Positions 28,338-36,366 of a DNA stretch of 38,254 nucleotides are shown piece by piece. The DNA is from Nocardia aobensis NBRC 100429 (GTDB lineage Bacteria > Actinomycetota > Actinomycetes > Mycobacteriales > Mycobacteriaceae): positions 1 through 38,254 of the forward strand of contig NZ_BAFQ01000116.1 in assembly GCF_000308375.1 (NCBI RefSeq), given 5' to 3'. The translations under genes and the position numbers were made by a program. Under the pieces are notes generated by a model. The model was given only the letters and a program-made list of their open reading frames with translations, was not told the origin of the DNA and searched no databases. Every line of letters starts with the position of its first letter. The stretch's first letter is position 1.

Positions 28338-29936
28338 ATGACCCCGATGAAGCGACGCTCCTTTCTGCTCGGCGCCACCGCCGCCGGACTGACTCTGGCC
28401 ACCGCGGCCACCGCGAGCGCCCAGCCCTGGATGACCACCGGGAGACGACAGACGTCGGTCCCGCTGACCAGGGAAGATCATCGGGTCGTCATCATCGGCT
28501 CGGGCTTCGGTGGCGGCGTCAGCGCGCTTCGGCTGGCCGAGGCCGGCGTCGACGTCCTGGTCCTCGAACGCGGTATGCGCTGGCCGACCGGCCCGAATGC
28601 CGACACCTTCCCGCACCCGACGCGCCCCGACCGGCGCATGCTCTGGTATCGCTCCGCGCCCGAGGTGCTGGGCGTGCCGATGGCGCTCGAGCCGTACACC
28701 GGCCTGCTCGAGGCCGTCGTCGGGGAGAACATGACCGCGGTCTGCGCCGCGGGCGTCGGGGGCGGCTCGCTGGTGTACCAGGGCATGACGCTGCAGCCGA
28801 GCGAGGCGACCTTCTCCGAGGTCTTCCCCGCCGAACTCGACTACGCGCTGATGGCGCGCGAGCACTACCCGCGGGTGGCGCGAATGCTGGGCGCCGGCGT
28901 CGCACCCGACGAGCTGATCGACAGCCCCACCTATCTGCCCTCCCGGGCGTTCGCGCGCAACGTCGGCGCGGCCGGCTACGAGCTGTCGAAGATCCCCATG
29001 CCGATCGACTGGAGCTTCGCGCTGCGCGAGGTGCGCGGCGAGATGAAACCCTCCTACATCAACGGCGACTGCGCGCTCGGGGTGAACAACGGCGGCAAAC
29101 ACTCCGTCGATGTCACCTATCTGGCCCGCGCCGAGGCCACCGGCCGCGCCACCGTGCGAACTCAGCACGAGGTCACCGATGTGGCGCGGACGCCCGACGG
29201 CCGCTGGCAGATCAGCGTGGATCGGATCGATACCGCCGGACGGGTCGTCGAACACCTCGTTCTCACCTCGAACGCGCTGATCATGGCCGCGGGCAGTATC
29301 AACACCACCAAGCTGCTGCTGCGGGCCGCCGCGAAGGGACAGATCCCGGATCTGCCCGACGGCCTCGGCGGTCAGTGGGGCAACAACGGCGACCGGATCT
29401 TCACCTGGACCAGCGCCACCGACGATTTCGGCACCGCCCAGGGCGGGCCGGTGGTCTACGGCAGCAAGGAGTGGGACGACCCGGCCATCGCCAATACCGT
29501 GATCCAGGCGTCGATTCCGCCGGCCGGTGTGGACGCGCATTCGACCATGCTGGTCGGATTCGGAATCACCGACGGCCGTGGACATCTCGCCTACGACGCG
29601 GCCACCGACGACGCGAAACTGTACTGGCCCGCCGACGCCGACGCCGCCCTGCAGCAGCGCATCGCCGCGCGCGTGCATGCCATCGCGGGACCCGGCAGTA
29701 CGGTGCTCGACACCAATGCCGCGGCCCCGAGCACCTGGCATCCGCTCGGTGGCGCGCCCATGGGCACGGTCTGCGACCTGGAGGGACGAGTGCACGGCAC
29801 GCGCGGTCTCTACGTTCTCGACGGCGCCCTGATTCCGGGCAGTACCGCGGCCTGCAATCCGTCGATGACCATCGCGGCGGTCGCCGAACGCGCGCTCGAC
29901 CGCATCGTCGCCACCGATATCGGCACCGTCATCTGA
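28338..29936 (+). CDS. GMC-type oxidoreductase, cholesterol-oxidase-like, Tat-exported
   Basis: 532 residues. The N-terminus MKRRSFLLGATAAGLTLATA is a twin-arginine (Tat) signal with RRSFLL, ending at ASA (about 28), so the protein is exported folded with FAD. FAD-binding GSGFGGG at 54-60. The C-terminal part matches Streptomyces cholesterol oxidase in pattern: YDAATDDAKLYW, WHPLGGAPMG with His468, LYVLDGALIPG and NPSMTI with Asn507; the His-Asn spacing of 39 is close to the 38 of that enzyme. It should oxidise a 3-hydroxysteroid to the ketone, giving H2O2; the substrate range is not certain. GGAG lies 5 bases before ATG 28338. The gene overlaps the convergent TetR gene by 8 bases and is divergent from another TetR gene. 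Confidence 0.9.
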   Translation: MTPMKRRSFLLGATAAGLTLATAATASAQPWMTTGRRQTSVPLTREDHRVVIIGSGFGGGVSALRLAEAGVDVLVLERGMRWPTGPNADTFPHPTRPDRRMLWYRSAPEVLGVPMALEPYTGLLEAVVGENMTAVCAAGVGGGSLVYQGMTLQPSEATFSEVFPAELDYALMAREHYPRVARMLGAGVAPDELIDSPTYLPSRAFARNVGAAGYELSKIPMPIDWSFALREVRGEMKPSYINGDCALGVNNGGKHSVDVTYLARAEATGRATVRTQHEVTDVARTPDGRWQISVDRIDTAGRVVEHLVLTSNALIMAAGSINTTKLLLRAAAKGQIPDLPDGLGGQWGNNGDRIFTWTSATDDFGTAQGGPVVYGSKEWDDPAIANTVIQASIPPAGVDAHSTMLVGFGITDGRGHLAYDAATDDAKLYWPADADAALQQRIAARVHAIAGPGSTVLDTNAAAPSTWHPLGGAPMGTVCDLEGRVHGTRGLYVLDGALIPGSTAACNPSMTIAAVAERALDRIVATDIGTVI

Positions 29937-30585
29937 GGCGTGGCGCCGGGGCCCCGGCCCCGCTGCGCCGCGCGGCCTCGGCTTCGATCCAGTCGCCGAT
30001 CATGTGCGCCGTCATGTCGATGGCCTCGCGGCGCTGCTGTTCGTCGAATTCGATGGCCGAGGCCCGCAGCACCGCCGAGAAGCCGGTGTTGATCACGACG
30101 AAGGTCATCACGTCGTATTCGTGATCGTCGCCGGGGCCGAGCACCTGGATCAGCAGCACCTTGATCAGCAGGCGCAGCCGCGGCTCGAACTCCGGAATAC
30201 CGCTGCTGTAGAACTGCACCCCGGCGACCAGCGCGCGGACCAGCAGCGCGTTGGCCACCAACTCCTCGGCGATCGAGTTCAGCAGGCGCGAGGTCAGCTC
30301 GTGCATGGTGGCATCCGAGCGATCGAAAATGCTGTCGGTGGCGCGCTTTTCGATGTTCTCGAGCAGGCGCGCGAGTAGCTCCTCGACGATGACGGTGCGA
30401 TCGGAGAAGTAGCGGTACACGGTGCCGATGCTCATACCGGCCTCGGCGGCGATCCGGTTGGTCGAGGTATTGGCGATGCCGCGCTCGCCGAACAGCCGGG
30501 CGGCGGTGTCGAGGATGTGCTCCCGGGTCGCCTTGGCCCGCTCCTGAGTGGGCCGGCGACGCTGCCCGGCGGCTTTCGACGCCAT
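29929..30585 (-). CDS. TetR-family regulator
   Basis: 218 residues from ATG 30585 (GTG 30588 adjacent; AGGAG serves both). HTH: ILDTAARLFGERGIANTSTN, RIAAEAGMSIGTVYRYFSDR (about 24-63). The C-terminal domain has FYSSGIPEFEPRLRLLIKVL and ends in a basic GAGAPAPRLR tail. It is convergent with the GMC gene (8-base overlap) and divergent from another TetR gene, with 200 bases between. It may control itself and the divergent gene. Ligand unknown. Confidence 0.92.
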   Translation of the reverse strand: MASKAAGQRRRPTQERAKATREHILDTAARLFGERGIANTSTNRIAAEAGMSIGTVYRYFSDRTVIVEELLARLLENIEKRATDSIFDRSDATMHELTSRLLNSIAEELVANALLVRALVAGVQFYSSGIPEFEPRLRLLIKVLLIQVLGPGDDHEYDVMTFVVINTGFSAVLRASAIEFDEQQRREAIDMTAHMIGDWIEAEAARRSGAGAPAPRLR

Positions 30586-30654
30586 CACCTACTCCTGCCT
30601 GGTCTTCGCCCGAGGACCGATCGTCGATCCTAGCCCGGCGCACGGCCTCGCCGA

Positions 30655-30688
30655 GACCGGGAAAGTTCCCACATTATTTTCTCCGGTC
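30655..30688. promoter_or_regulatory. Nested inverted repeats between two divergent TetR genes
   Basis: GGGAAAGTTCCC (30659-30670) is a palindrome with 5-base arms. It is nested in a wider inverted repeat GACCGG (30655-30660) / CCGGTC (30683-30688), and a second GGGAAA copy follows. The middle is AT-rich (ACATTATTTTCTC). These are good candidates for TetR sites in a shared promoter region. The assignment to one of the two regulators is open. Confidence 0.5.
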
Positions 30689-30785
30689 GGGAAAAAGCGG
30701 CTACGCTCGACATGCGGCGCGCTCGCCCAGTGTTGTGCGACGCGTCGTGCCGACCGCCGCCTTCCGAGGAACAGCGAGGCCACCC

Positions 30786-31511
30786 ATGGCAGATTCCGGT
30801 GCGGCCGTGGTCGCTGCGGGGCGTCGCCGCGGGCGCCCGCCCCGGCTGAACCGCCGCCGCATCCTCGCCGCCGCGCGCGATCTGGAGCCGGAGAATCTGA
30901 CCATGCAGGCGGTGGCCGATGCGCTGGGCGTGCATCGCAAATCGCTCAACTATCACGTCAGCGATCGCCAGGGCCTGCTCGAACTGGTCGCGTTCGACGC
31001 GTTCGACACCGGTTTCGGCCGGGTCGATCTGCCCGAGCGGGCGGACTGGCGCGAGTTGCTGCGATTGTTCGGCCACGCGGTGGTCGACGCCCTGGTGCAG
31101 GTGGGCGCGCTCATCGTCTACGTCCGGTTCGACGGCAACGCGGGCCTGTCGGCGCTGGAACTGGTCGAGCGGATCATGGCCGCGCTGGTCCGCGCCGGAC
31201 TGGACGCGAGCGAAGCCGGGCGCACGCTGAAACTCGTTGCGGCGATGGCCTATTCGGCCGCCCGCGAGGCGCTCGACGCCGGCGGCGGGCCGATCGACCC
31301 GCAGGCGGCCGCGGTGCGGCGCACGCTGGGCGACGAGTCGGGATTTCCGCTGCTGCGTGCGGTCGCCGCCGCTCGCGAAACCGACGGGCGCGTCGGTGAG
31401 CAGTTCGAATTCGATCTCGCCCTGATCATCGAGGGACTGGAACGGCGGCTGGAAATCCGGCACGGCGCGGGTGTTCCGGCGGCGCCCGGGCGTGGTCCCG
31501 GCCGGTCCTGA
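30786..31511 (+). CDS. TetR-family regulator with AT-hook-like N-terminus
   Basis: 241 residues from ATG 30786 (CGAGG 7 bases before). Before the HTH there is a basic segment GRRRGRPPRLNRRR (residues 12-25) containing RGRP, as in AT-hooks. The HTH follows: ILAAARDLEPENLTMQAVAD and LGVHRKSLNYHVSDRQGLLE. LTMQAVADALGVH.. and YHVSDRQ are typical of the TetR(D)-like branch with a TetR_C domain. Divergent from the TetR gene at 29929-30585 and convergent with the MerR gene. Target and ligand unknown. Confidence 0.9.
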   Translation: MADSGAAVVAAGRRRGRPPRLNRRRILAAARDLEPENLTMQAVADALGVHRKSLNYHVSDRQGLLELVAFDAFDTGFGRVDLPERADWRELLRLFGHAVVDALVQVGALIVYVRFDGNAGLSALELVERIMAALVRAGLDASEAGRTLKLVAAMAYSAAREALDAGGGPIDPQAAAVRRTLGDESGFPLLRAVAAARETDGRVGEQFEFDLALIIEGLERRLEIRHGAGVPAAPGRGPGRS

Positions 31512-31526
31512 CCGCGCGGGCGCCGG

Positions 31527-32285
31527 TCAGTTCTCCTTGGCGCGGCGGTCCACGGCCTCGGCGAGGTAGTCGCCCAGTTCCTCCCGCAGCACGCGGTCCA
31601 GCGACCGTGCCAGGGTGTTGTTCACCGCCGTGACGGCCAGACCCCGCAAATGAGTGAGCATCTTGGCGGTTTCGGCGATTTCGTCGTCGGTGTCGGGCAG
31701 CCAGCCGGGGCCGTGCGTGTCGACGATATGTTCTTTGGCGGCCGCCATCATGTCGTGGGCGATCTCGTCGAGGCGGCCGCTGACGGCCGCCTGCAGATCG
31801 GCCAGCCGGCCCAGCCGGAACCCGTAACCGTGCAGTTCGGCGAAATTCTCGAGCAGCTGCGGATCGGTGAATTCGACTGTCTCCGTGCCGATCCGGGCCA
31901 GCCCGAGTTCGGCGAGACGTGCCAGGATCTCCGGATCGGCCGCCTCCTCACCGAGGAAGGTGTCGATCAATTCGCGAGGCACCTGAAGCGTCTCGTCCGG
32001 TTGCCCCCAGGCGGCGGTGACCGCGTGCTGCAGTCCCAGGATCTCGGTGAGGTCCTTACCCGTTTCCCAGCCGGTGATGAAATCGGCGATGTGGGCGGTG
32101 GTGAACCCGCGCTGCAGCAGCACGTCGATGATCTTCAACCGCTCCAGATGGGAGTCGTCGTAGATCAGTGCACGCCCGATCCGGCGCACCGGCGGGGGCA
32201 GCAGGCCACGTTCCTGGTAGGCGCGCACATTGCGGCTGGTTGTGCCTGCGGCGCGGGCGAGTTCATCGATGCGGTACTCCGCCAT
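31527..32285 (-). CDS. MerR-family regulator
   Basis: 252 residues from ATG 32285; an upstream extension in the same frame is not protein-like. The N-terminal winged helix: YRIDELARAAGTTSRNVRAY, QERGLLPPPVRRIGRALIYD, LERLKIIDVLLQRGFTTAHI (about 3-65). The rest is a long helical effector domain (70-252), without the Cys pairs of metal-sensing MerR proteins, so an organic ligand is more likely. It lies 98 bases after the BVMO stop on the same strand, so it may be the last gene of the BVMO operon or have its own promoter. Ligand unknown. Confidence 0.9.
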   Translation of the reverse strand: MAEYRIDELARAAGTTSRNVRAYQERGLLPPPVRRIGRALIYDDSHLERLKIIDVLLQRGFTTAHIADFITGWETGKDLTEILGLQHAVTAAWGQPDETLQVPRELIDTFLGEEAADPEILARLAELGLARIGTETVEFTDPQLLENFAELHGYGFRLGRLADLQAAVSGRLDEIAHDMMAAAKEHIVDTHGPGWLPDTDDEIAETAKMLTHLRGLAVTAVNNTLARSLDRVLREELGDYLAEAVDRRAKEN

Positions 32286-32383
32286 CCCGTTCTCGCCCAC
32301 CCTTTCCTCGTGCCGGACGCCGACCCGCGTCGCACCCGCCCCCGGCCCTGTGAGCAGCCCGGGCGCGACGCATCGTGTCGACA

Positions 32384-33910
32384 TTAGCCCAACGAGGTCA
32401 CCGCCCGATCGGCGACGGGCGCGCGCCCGCCGCCCCGCCCGGGGATCAGCACATAGTCGCGCGGATCGAGAGTGGCGAGCTGACCGGTGAACTGACTACC
32501 GAAGCCCGGGAACATGGTCGCGTTGAAACCGTCCTCGGTCAGATACCAGCTGCGGCACCCGGAATTCCAGGTGGTCGCCCGCAGCCTGCGCTGCAGGCGG
32601 TGGTTGTAGCGGTCCTGCCGGTCGCGGCGCACCTCGAGCGAATGCAGATTCCGCTCGAGCAGCATGCCGATCGCCGCGGCCAGATAGTCGATCTGTGCCT
32701 CCATGTACACCAGCGCCGAATTGTGCCCGGGGCCGGAATTGGGTCCGAAGGTGAAGAACAGATTCGGATAACCGGCGACGGTCACACTCTTGTACGCGTA
32801 TGCGCCCCTGCGCCATTCGTCGTCGAGCACGCGCCCGCCCCGGCCGGTGATCGGGATCGGCGCACCCGCCTTGGACACCTCGAAACCGGTGGCGAAGACG
32901 ATGCAGTCGAACCGGTGCTCGATTCCCTCGGCGGTGCGGATTCCCGCCGGCGACATTCCCGCGATCGGCCAGGTGACCAGCGTGCAATTGTCGCGCTGCA
33001 GCGCCGGGTAGTAGTCGCTGCTCATCAGCAGCCGCTTGCATCCGGCCCGGAAGTCGGGCGTCAGCTGCCGTCGCAACCACGGATCACGGACCTGGCTGTG
33101 CAGATGGGCCAGCGCCACCGATTCCACGATCCGGGTCAGCGGCGTATTCCACACCACGCCCAGCGCCACCGATTCGTGCCCCCAGAACCAGGCCTGCCGG
33201 GCGAGCTGCTCGGTCAGCGGCAGGTGCCGGTACAGCTGCCGGGTCAGGCCGGTGGTGTGCCGGTTGATCCGCGGCAGGACCCAGCCCGGGGTGCGCTGGA
33301 AGACCTTCACCGACCCGGCCCGTTCGACCAGTTCCGGGACGATCTGTACCGCACTGGCGCCGGTGCCGACCACGGCTACCTTCTTGCCGGTGAAGTCGTA
33401 GTCGTGATCCCACCGGGCGGAGTGGATCATATGACCCTCGTAGCTGTCGCGACCCGGGATGTCCGGCAGGCTCGCGTTGGCCAGCGGTCCGGACGCGACC
33501 ACCACCGAGCGGGCCCGCACCGGTGCGCGGCCGGCGTCGAAGACGATCTCCCATTCCCCCGCCGCCTCGTCGTAGGCCAGTCCGGTTACGGTGTGCCCGA
33601 AGCGAATCGAATCGCCGAGCGCGAACTTTCCGACCATGGCATCGATGTAGCCGAGGATTTCCGCACTACCGGAATAGGTCTGCGACCAGTCCGGATTAGG
33701 CGCGAAACTGTAGGAGTACAGGCGCGACGGAATGTCGCAGGCCGCGCCCGGATAGGTGTTGTCGCGCCAGGTGCCGCCCACGCGCCGGTCCCGTTCGAAG
33801 AGCGCGAAATTCGTGATTCCGCGCTGCCGCAACCGGATCGCGGCCCCGATCCCGGCGAATCCGGCTCCGACGATCGCGACGTCCAACACGGTGTATCGGC
33901 CCGTACTCAT
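32384..33910 (-). CDS. Flavin-containing (Baeyer-Villiger) monooxygenase
   Basis: 508 residues. GAGFAGIG (15-22), the FAD-site stretch GGTWRDNTYPGAACDIPS (45-62), the BVMO fingerprint YEGHMIHSARWD (157-168; the usual first Phe is Tyr, with Gly159, His163 and Trp167 intact) and the NADPH motif GTGASA (182-187) are all seen. Later parts (FATGFEVSKAG, FFTFGPNSGPGHNS) fit type I BVMOs of the MymA/EthA group. It inserts oxygen next to a ketone, using FAD and NADPH. Its ATG overlaps the stop of the diiron gene (ATGA, 33907-33910), so it is translationally coupled. With the SDR and the hydrolase remnant, the operon looks like mymA. Confidence 0.94.
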   Translation of the reverse strand: MSTGRYTVLDVAIVGAGFAGIGAAIRLRQRGITNFALFERDRRVGGTWRDNTYPGAACDIPSRLYSYSFAPNPDWSQTYSGSAEILGYIDAMVGKFALGDSIRFGHTVTGLAYDEAAGEWEIVFDAGRAPVRARSVVVASGPLANASLPDIPGRDSYEGHMIHSARWDHDYDFTGKKVAVVGTGASAVQIVPELVERAGSVKVFQRTPGWVLPRINRHTTGLTRQLYRHLPLTEQLARQAWFWGHESVALGVVWNTPLTRIVESVALAHLHSQVRDPWLRRQLTPDFRAGCKRLLMSSDYYPALQRDNCTLVTWPIAGMSPAGIRTAEGIEHRFDCIVFATGFEVSKAGAPIPITGRGGRVLDDEWRRGAYAYKSVTVAGYPNLFFTFGPNSGPGHNSALVYMEAQIDYLAAAIGMLLERNLHSLEVRRDRQDRYNHRLQRRLRATTWNSGCRSWYLTEDGFNATMFPGFGSQFTGQLATLDPRDYVLIPGRGGGRAPVADRAVTSLG

Positions 33911-34827
33911 GCGACCGGCTCGTAGGTCAGTTCCTTCGACCAGGCCGGCTGCGCGGGCAGCACCCGGTCGGGAATGCGGGCGGTCACCTTCACCAGCATG
34001 TCGGCCAGCAAATGGTAGGGATGGTCACGGTTGACCACCCAGTCGCTGTGCAGCTTGACGATCCGGTACATCGGCACCCGGTTCACCACGGGCGTGCGCT
34101 CCCCGACCGCCTTGAACCGGCGCATCGCGGCATACAGTTTGGCCTCGTCGACTCCCATCGCGACGATGTTGTCGCGCATCTTGTTCAGCAACGGCACATA
34201 GCTGAGCACACCGATCATCAGCGACGGCTTCGCCCAGCCGCCGACCAGGTCGATCGCCAGTTTGCGGGCGGTGGAGTGCCCGAGCAGTTCCATCACCGCG
34301 TAATCGGTGGCCAGATGCCGGGATTCGTCGGAGTTGATCTTGCGGAACACCTCCTGGGCGACCGGATCGGCGATCTCGTCGGTGACGAATTTGATCAGCG
34401 CGCCGTCGAGGGCCACCTCCAGCATCGGAATCACCGTGCCCAGAAACGACAGCGACATGCCGTCGGCGTATTTGTCGAGAAAGTCGATGACCAGCTTGAC
34501 GTTGATATTCGGTTCGGGGATCTCGTCGCCGTCGAGCATGCCCCAGCGCCGCATCAGGGCCAGTTCGGCATTGGCGTGGCGTTGCTCCTCGGCGTGGAAG
34601 TACCGGTAGATCTCGCGCAGCGTCTGCGTCGGGGCCTTCTTCGCCATCGCCGCGAAGCCGCGCGCGCCGACGTTCTCGATCCACATCAGATCCGCCATGA
34701 ACGGCGTCAGCTTGGCGTGCAGGTCGGGCTCGATCAGTTCCGCACCCGGTGCGTCCCAGTCGATATCGGCCAGCGCCCACTGCCGGGACTTGATCTTGGC
34801 CAGCATATCGTCGAAGTCGAAGGACAT
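33907..34827 (-). CDS. Ferritin-like class II diiron protein
   Basis: 306 residues, helical. The diiron pattern is complete: Glu51 (WIEN), Glu81/His84 (AEEQRH), Glu137 (MLEVAL) and Glu168/His171 (DESRH), that is E-x29-ExxH twice, as in the diiron oxygenases and desaturases. No signal peptide; a moderately hydrophobic segment (VGGWAKPSLMIGVLSYVPLL) may be a membrane-associated part. It probably activates O2 for hydroxylation or desaturation of a lipid-like substrate, paired with the SDR and BVMO. The ATG follows one base after the SDR stop (TGACATG), and the stop overlaps the BVMO start, so all three are co-translated. Confidence 0.88.
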   Translation of the reverse strand: MSFDFDDMLAKIKSRQWALADIDWDAPGAELIEPDLHAKLTPFMADLMWIENVGARGFAAMAKKAPTQTLREIYRYFHAEEQRHANAELALMRRWGMLDGDEIPEPNINVKLVIDFLDKYADGMSLSFLGTVIPMLEVALDGALIKFVTDEIADPVAQEVFRKINSDESRHLATDYAVMELLGHSTARKLAIDLVGGWAKPSLMIGVLSYVPLLNKMRDNIVAMGVDEAKLYAAMRRFKAVGERTPVVNRVPMYRIVKLHSDWVVNRDHPYHLLADMLVKVTARIPDRVLPAQPAWSKELTYEPVA

Positions 34828-34828
34828 G

Positions 34829-35749
34829 TCAGACTCCTGTCTTCTCGCTGCCGGCCGGTGCCGGAGCCGGATCGTCGTGCGGCAGAACCCGGTTCAGCAC
34901 GCCGAGGGCCCGGGTGTAGGTGGCCGGGAAATGTCGTTTGAGATGCCAGACGACCACCGCGTCCAGCTGCGGCAGCACATGCAGGCGGCCGCGCTCGTGG
35001 GCGTCGAGGGTGATGCGCGCGACGTGGTCGGGCGAGAAGCCGGTCCAGCGCATCAGCTCGGCGGCCAGCCGGGCCGATCCGGCGGTGATGCGTCCGTCGC
35101 GGGCGACGTTGGTGCGCACGAAGGTCGGGCACAGCACCGTCACCGCCACGCCGGTGCCGGACAGTTCGGCGGCGAGGGTTTCCGACAGCGACACCACGGC
35201 CGCTTTGGAGACGTTGTAGGGGGCCATCGCGGGTGCGGCGGCGAATCCGGCCGCCGAGGCCACGTTGATGATGCCGCCGCGGCCGGCGCGGCGCAGCTGC
35301 GGCACGAACAGCTCGCATCCGTGCACCACGCCCCACAGGTTGATGCCCAGCGCCCACTGCCAGTCCTCGAAGCCGATGTCGCCCACCGGCTTTCCGCCTA
35401 TGCCGACACCGGCGTTGTTGATCACCAGGGTCGGCGGCCCGTGGAAAAGCGAGGCACTGTGCCGCGCCAGCGATTCCACCTCCGCGCGCTGGGCCACATC
35501 GCAGCGGACGGCGTGCGCGCGGCGGCCGTGCGTCCGATCGATGAGCGCGACCGTCTCCTCGGCGCGGCCGAGGTCGATATCGGCACAGATCACCTCGCCC
35601 CCGCGGCCGGCGAGCTCCAGCGCGAAGGCGCGCCCGATGCCGCTGCCGGCGCCGGTGACGACGGCCTTGGCTCCGTAGGTACGGTCACCACCGCCGATCA
35701 CCGACCGCAGCGCCGCATTCACCCCGGCCATCGCATCCACGATCCACAT
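34829..35749 (-). CDS. Short-chain dehydrogenase/reductase (SadH-like context)
   Basis: 306 residues from ATG 35749. TGAGSGIG (32-39), NNAG (111-114), Ser155 and Tyr168/Lys172 (YNVSK) are all present. The N-terminus before the Rossmann fold is longer than usual (about 27 residues, MWIVDAMAGVNAALRSVIGG), and a C-terminal extension (about 255-306) is helical. It is a NAD(P)-linked oxidoreductase acting on a lipophilic alcohol or ketone. It lies two bases after the stop of the hydrolase remnant and one base before the diiron start, in one operon with BVMO. In mymA the SDR SadH has a similar position next to a BVMO. Confidence 0.92.
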   Translation of the reverse strand: MWIVDAMAGVNAALRSVIGGGDRTYGAKAVVTGAGSGIGRAFALELAGRGGEVICADIDLGRAEETVALIDRTHGRRAHAVRCDVAQRAEVESLARHSASLFHGPPTLVINNAGVGIGGKPVGDIGFEDWQWALGINLWGVVHGCELFVPQLRRAGRGGIINVASAAGFAAAPAMAPYNVSKAAVVSLSETLAAELSGTGVAVTVLCPTFVRTNVARDGRITAGSARLAAELMRWTGFSPDHVARITLDAHERGRLHVLPQLDAVVVWHLKRHFPATYTRALGVLNRVLPHDDPAPAPAGSEKTGV

Positions 35750-35751
35750 CG

Positions 35752-36090
35752 CTATCCCGCCTCTCGGGCACTCGATACCGGTTGCGCCGCACGGGATCGG
35801 GCGAGCACACCGGTGATGAAGGCGGCCGCGTGCACCCATTCCCCGCGCAGCGAACTCGAACGGACCTGTGTCACACGGGTTCCCGGCAACACCGGGCCGC
35901 AGAGCGCCGTGATCGACGCGATCTGGCCACACGCGGCGGCGATGCCGAGCGGATTCGCCGGTAGCAGGCAGTTGATCGGCCGTACCCCGTACCGTTCCGC
36001 GGTCAGCGCCGGCCGCGCACGCGGCGACGGTGACGACGGGACCGGTGCGGTGGCCGACGGCGAGGTCTCCGTTGACCTTCTCGTCTCCAT
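35752..36090 (-). pseudogene. Remnant of an alpha/beta hydrolase (LipR/HSL-like), internally deleted
   Basis: A 112-residue frame from ATG 36090, with no complete domain. The middle part ANPLGIAAACGQIASITALC, LPGTRVTQVRSSSLRGEWV resembles the N-terminal cap of HSL-type hydrolases such as LipR (GTR-x2-RV...EWV). It then runs directly into AAAFITGVLARSRAAQPV, which looks like a hydrolase C-terminus. The HGG oxyanion motif, GDSAGG and the His are missing, so a roughly 200-residue core seems deleted in frame. It is first in the SDR-diiron-BVMO operon (TAG CG ATG to the SDR). In mymA a LipR-type hydrolase is next to the BVMO and SDR. Alternatively a short unknown protein. Confidence 0.5.
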
Positions 36091-36108
36091 GTACCGAGCA
36101 TCAGCTAC

Positions 36109-36336
36109 CTATGTGCCATTTGTCAATGGCAGATAGCACCGGCGATCGCGTGAAGGCTGCGCCACCTCCGTGACCAGGGCGCCGAGCATGTCCCGCGCGA
36201 TTTCGGCATGTTCGCGCAGATCCGGAGAGGCCTCGGCCGCGGCGAGTTCGACGATGCTGTTCAGTTCACCGAAGGCCACCACGAGGCGGCGCAACGCGGC
36301 GCGCTGCTGGGCGGCCGAGAGGCCGTTGATACTCAC
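36109..36336 (-). CDS. Possible small helical protein of 75 residues
   Basis: A frame from GTG 36336 that begins 30 bases after the stop of the SARP-type gene. It reads LSAAQQRAALRRLVVAFGEL then NSIVELAAAEASPDLREHAE, an amphipathic helical sequence, up to about residue 60. The last part (RRCYLPLTNGT) is encoded by the palindrome 36114-36131, which is probably a DNA site, so the true gene could be shorter or a chance frame. No family is recognised. Confidence 0.45.
   Translation of the reverse strand: MSINGLSAAQQRAALRRLVVAFGELNSIVELAAAEASPDLREHAEIARDMLGALVTEVAQPSRDRRCYLPLTNGT
36114..36131 (-). promoter_or_regulatory. Operator-like palindrome over a -35 box of the BVMO operon
   Basis: TGCCATTTGTCAATGGCA is a perfect palindrome with 7-base arms and a 4-base centre. 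On the minus strand it contains TTGACA (36126-36121), an ideal -35 box; a good -10 is not seen at 17 bases (TGATGC). It is 23 bases before the start of the hydrolase remnant, the first frame of the operon to SDR, diiron and BVMO. This is the usual place of a TetR-type repressor site. Any of the regulators nearby could bind it. Confidence 0.6.
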
Positions 36337-36366
36337 ATCCGAGGGATCGCGCCGCCGGATGTTTCG

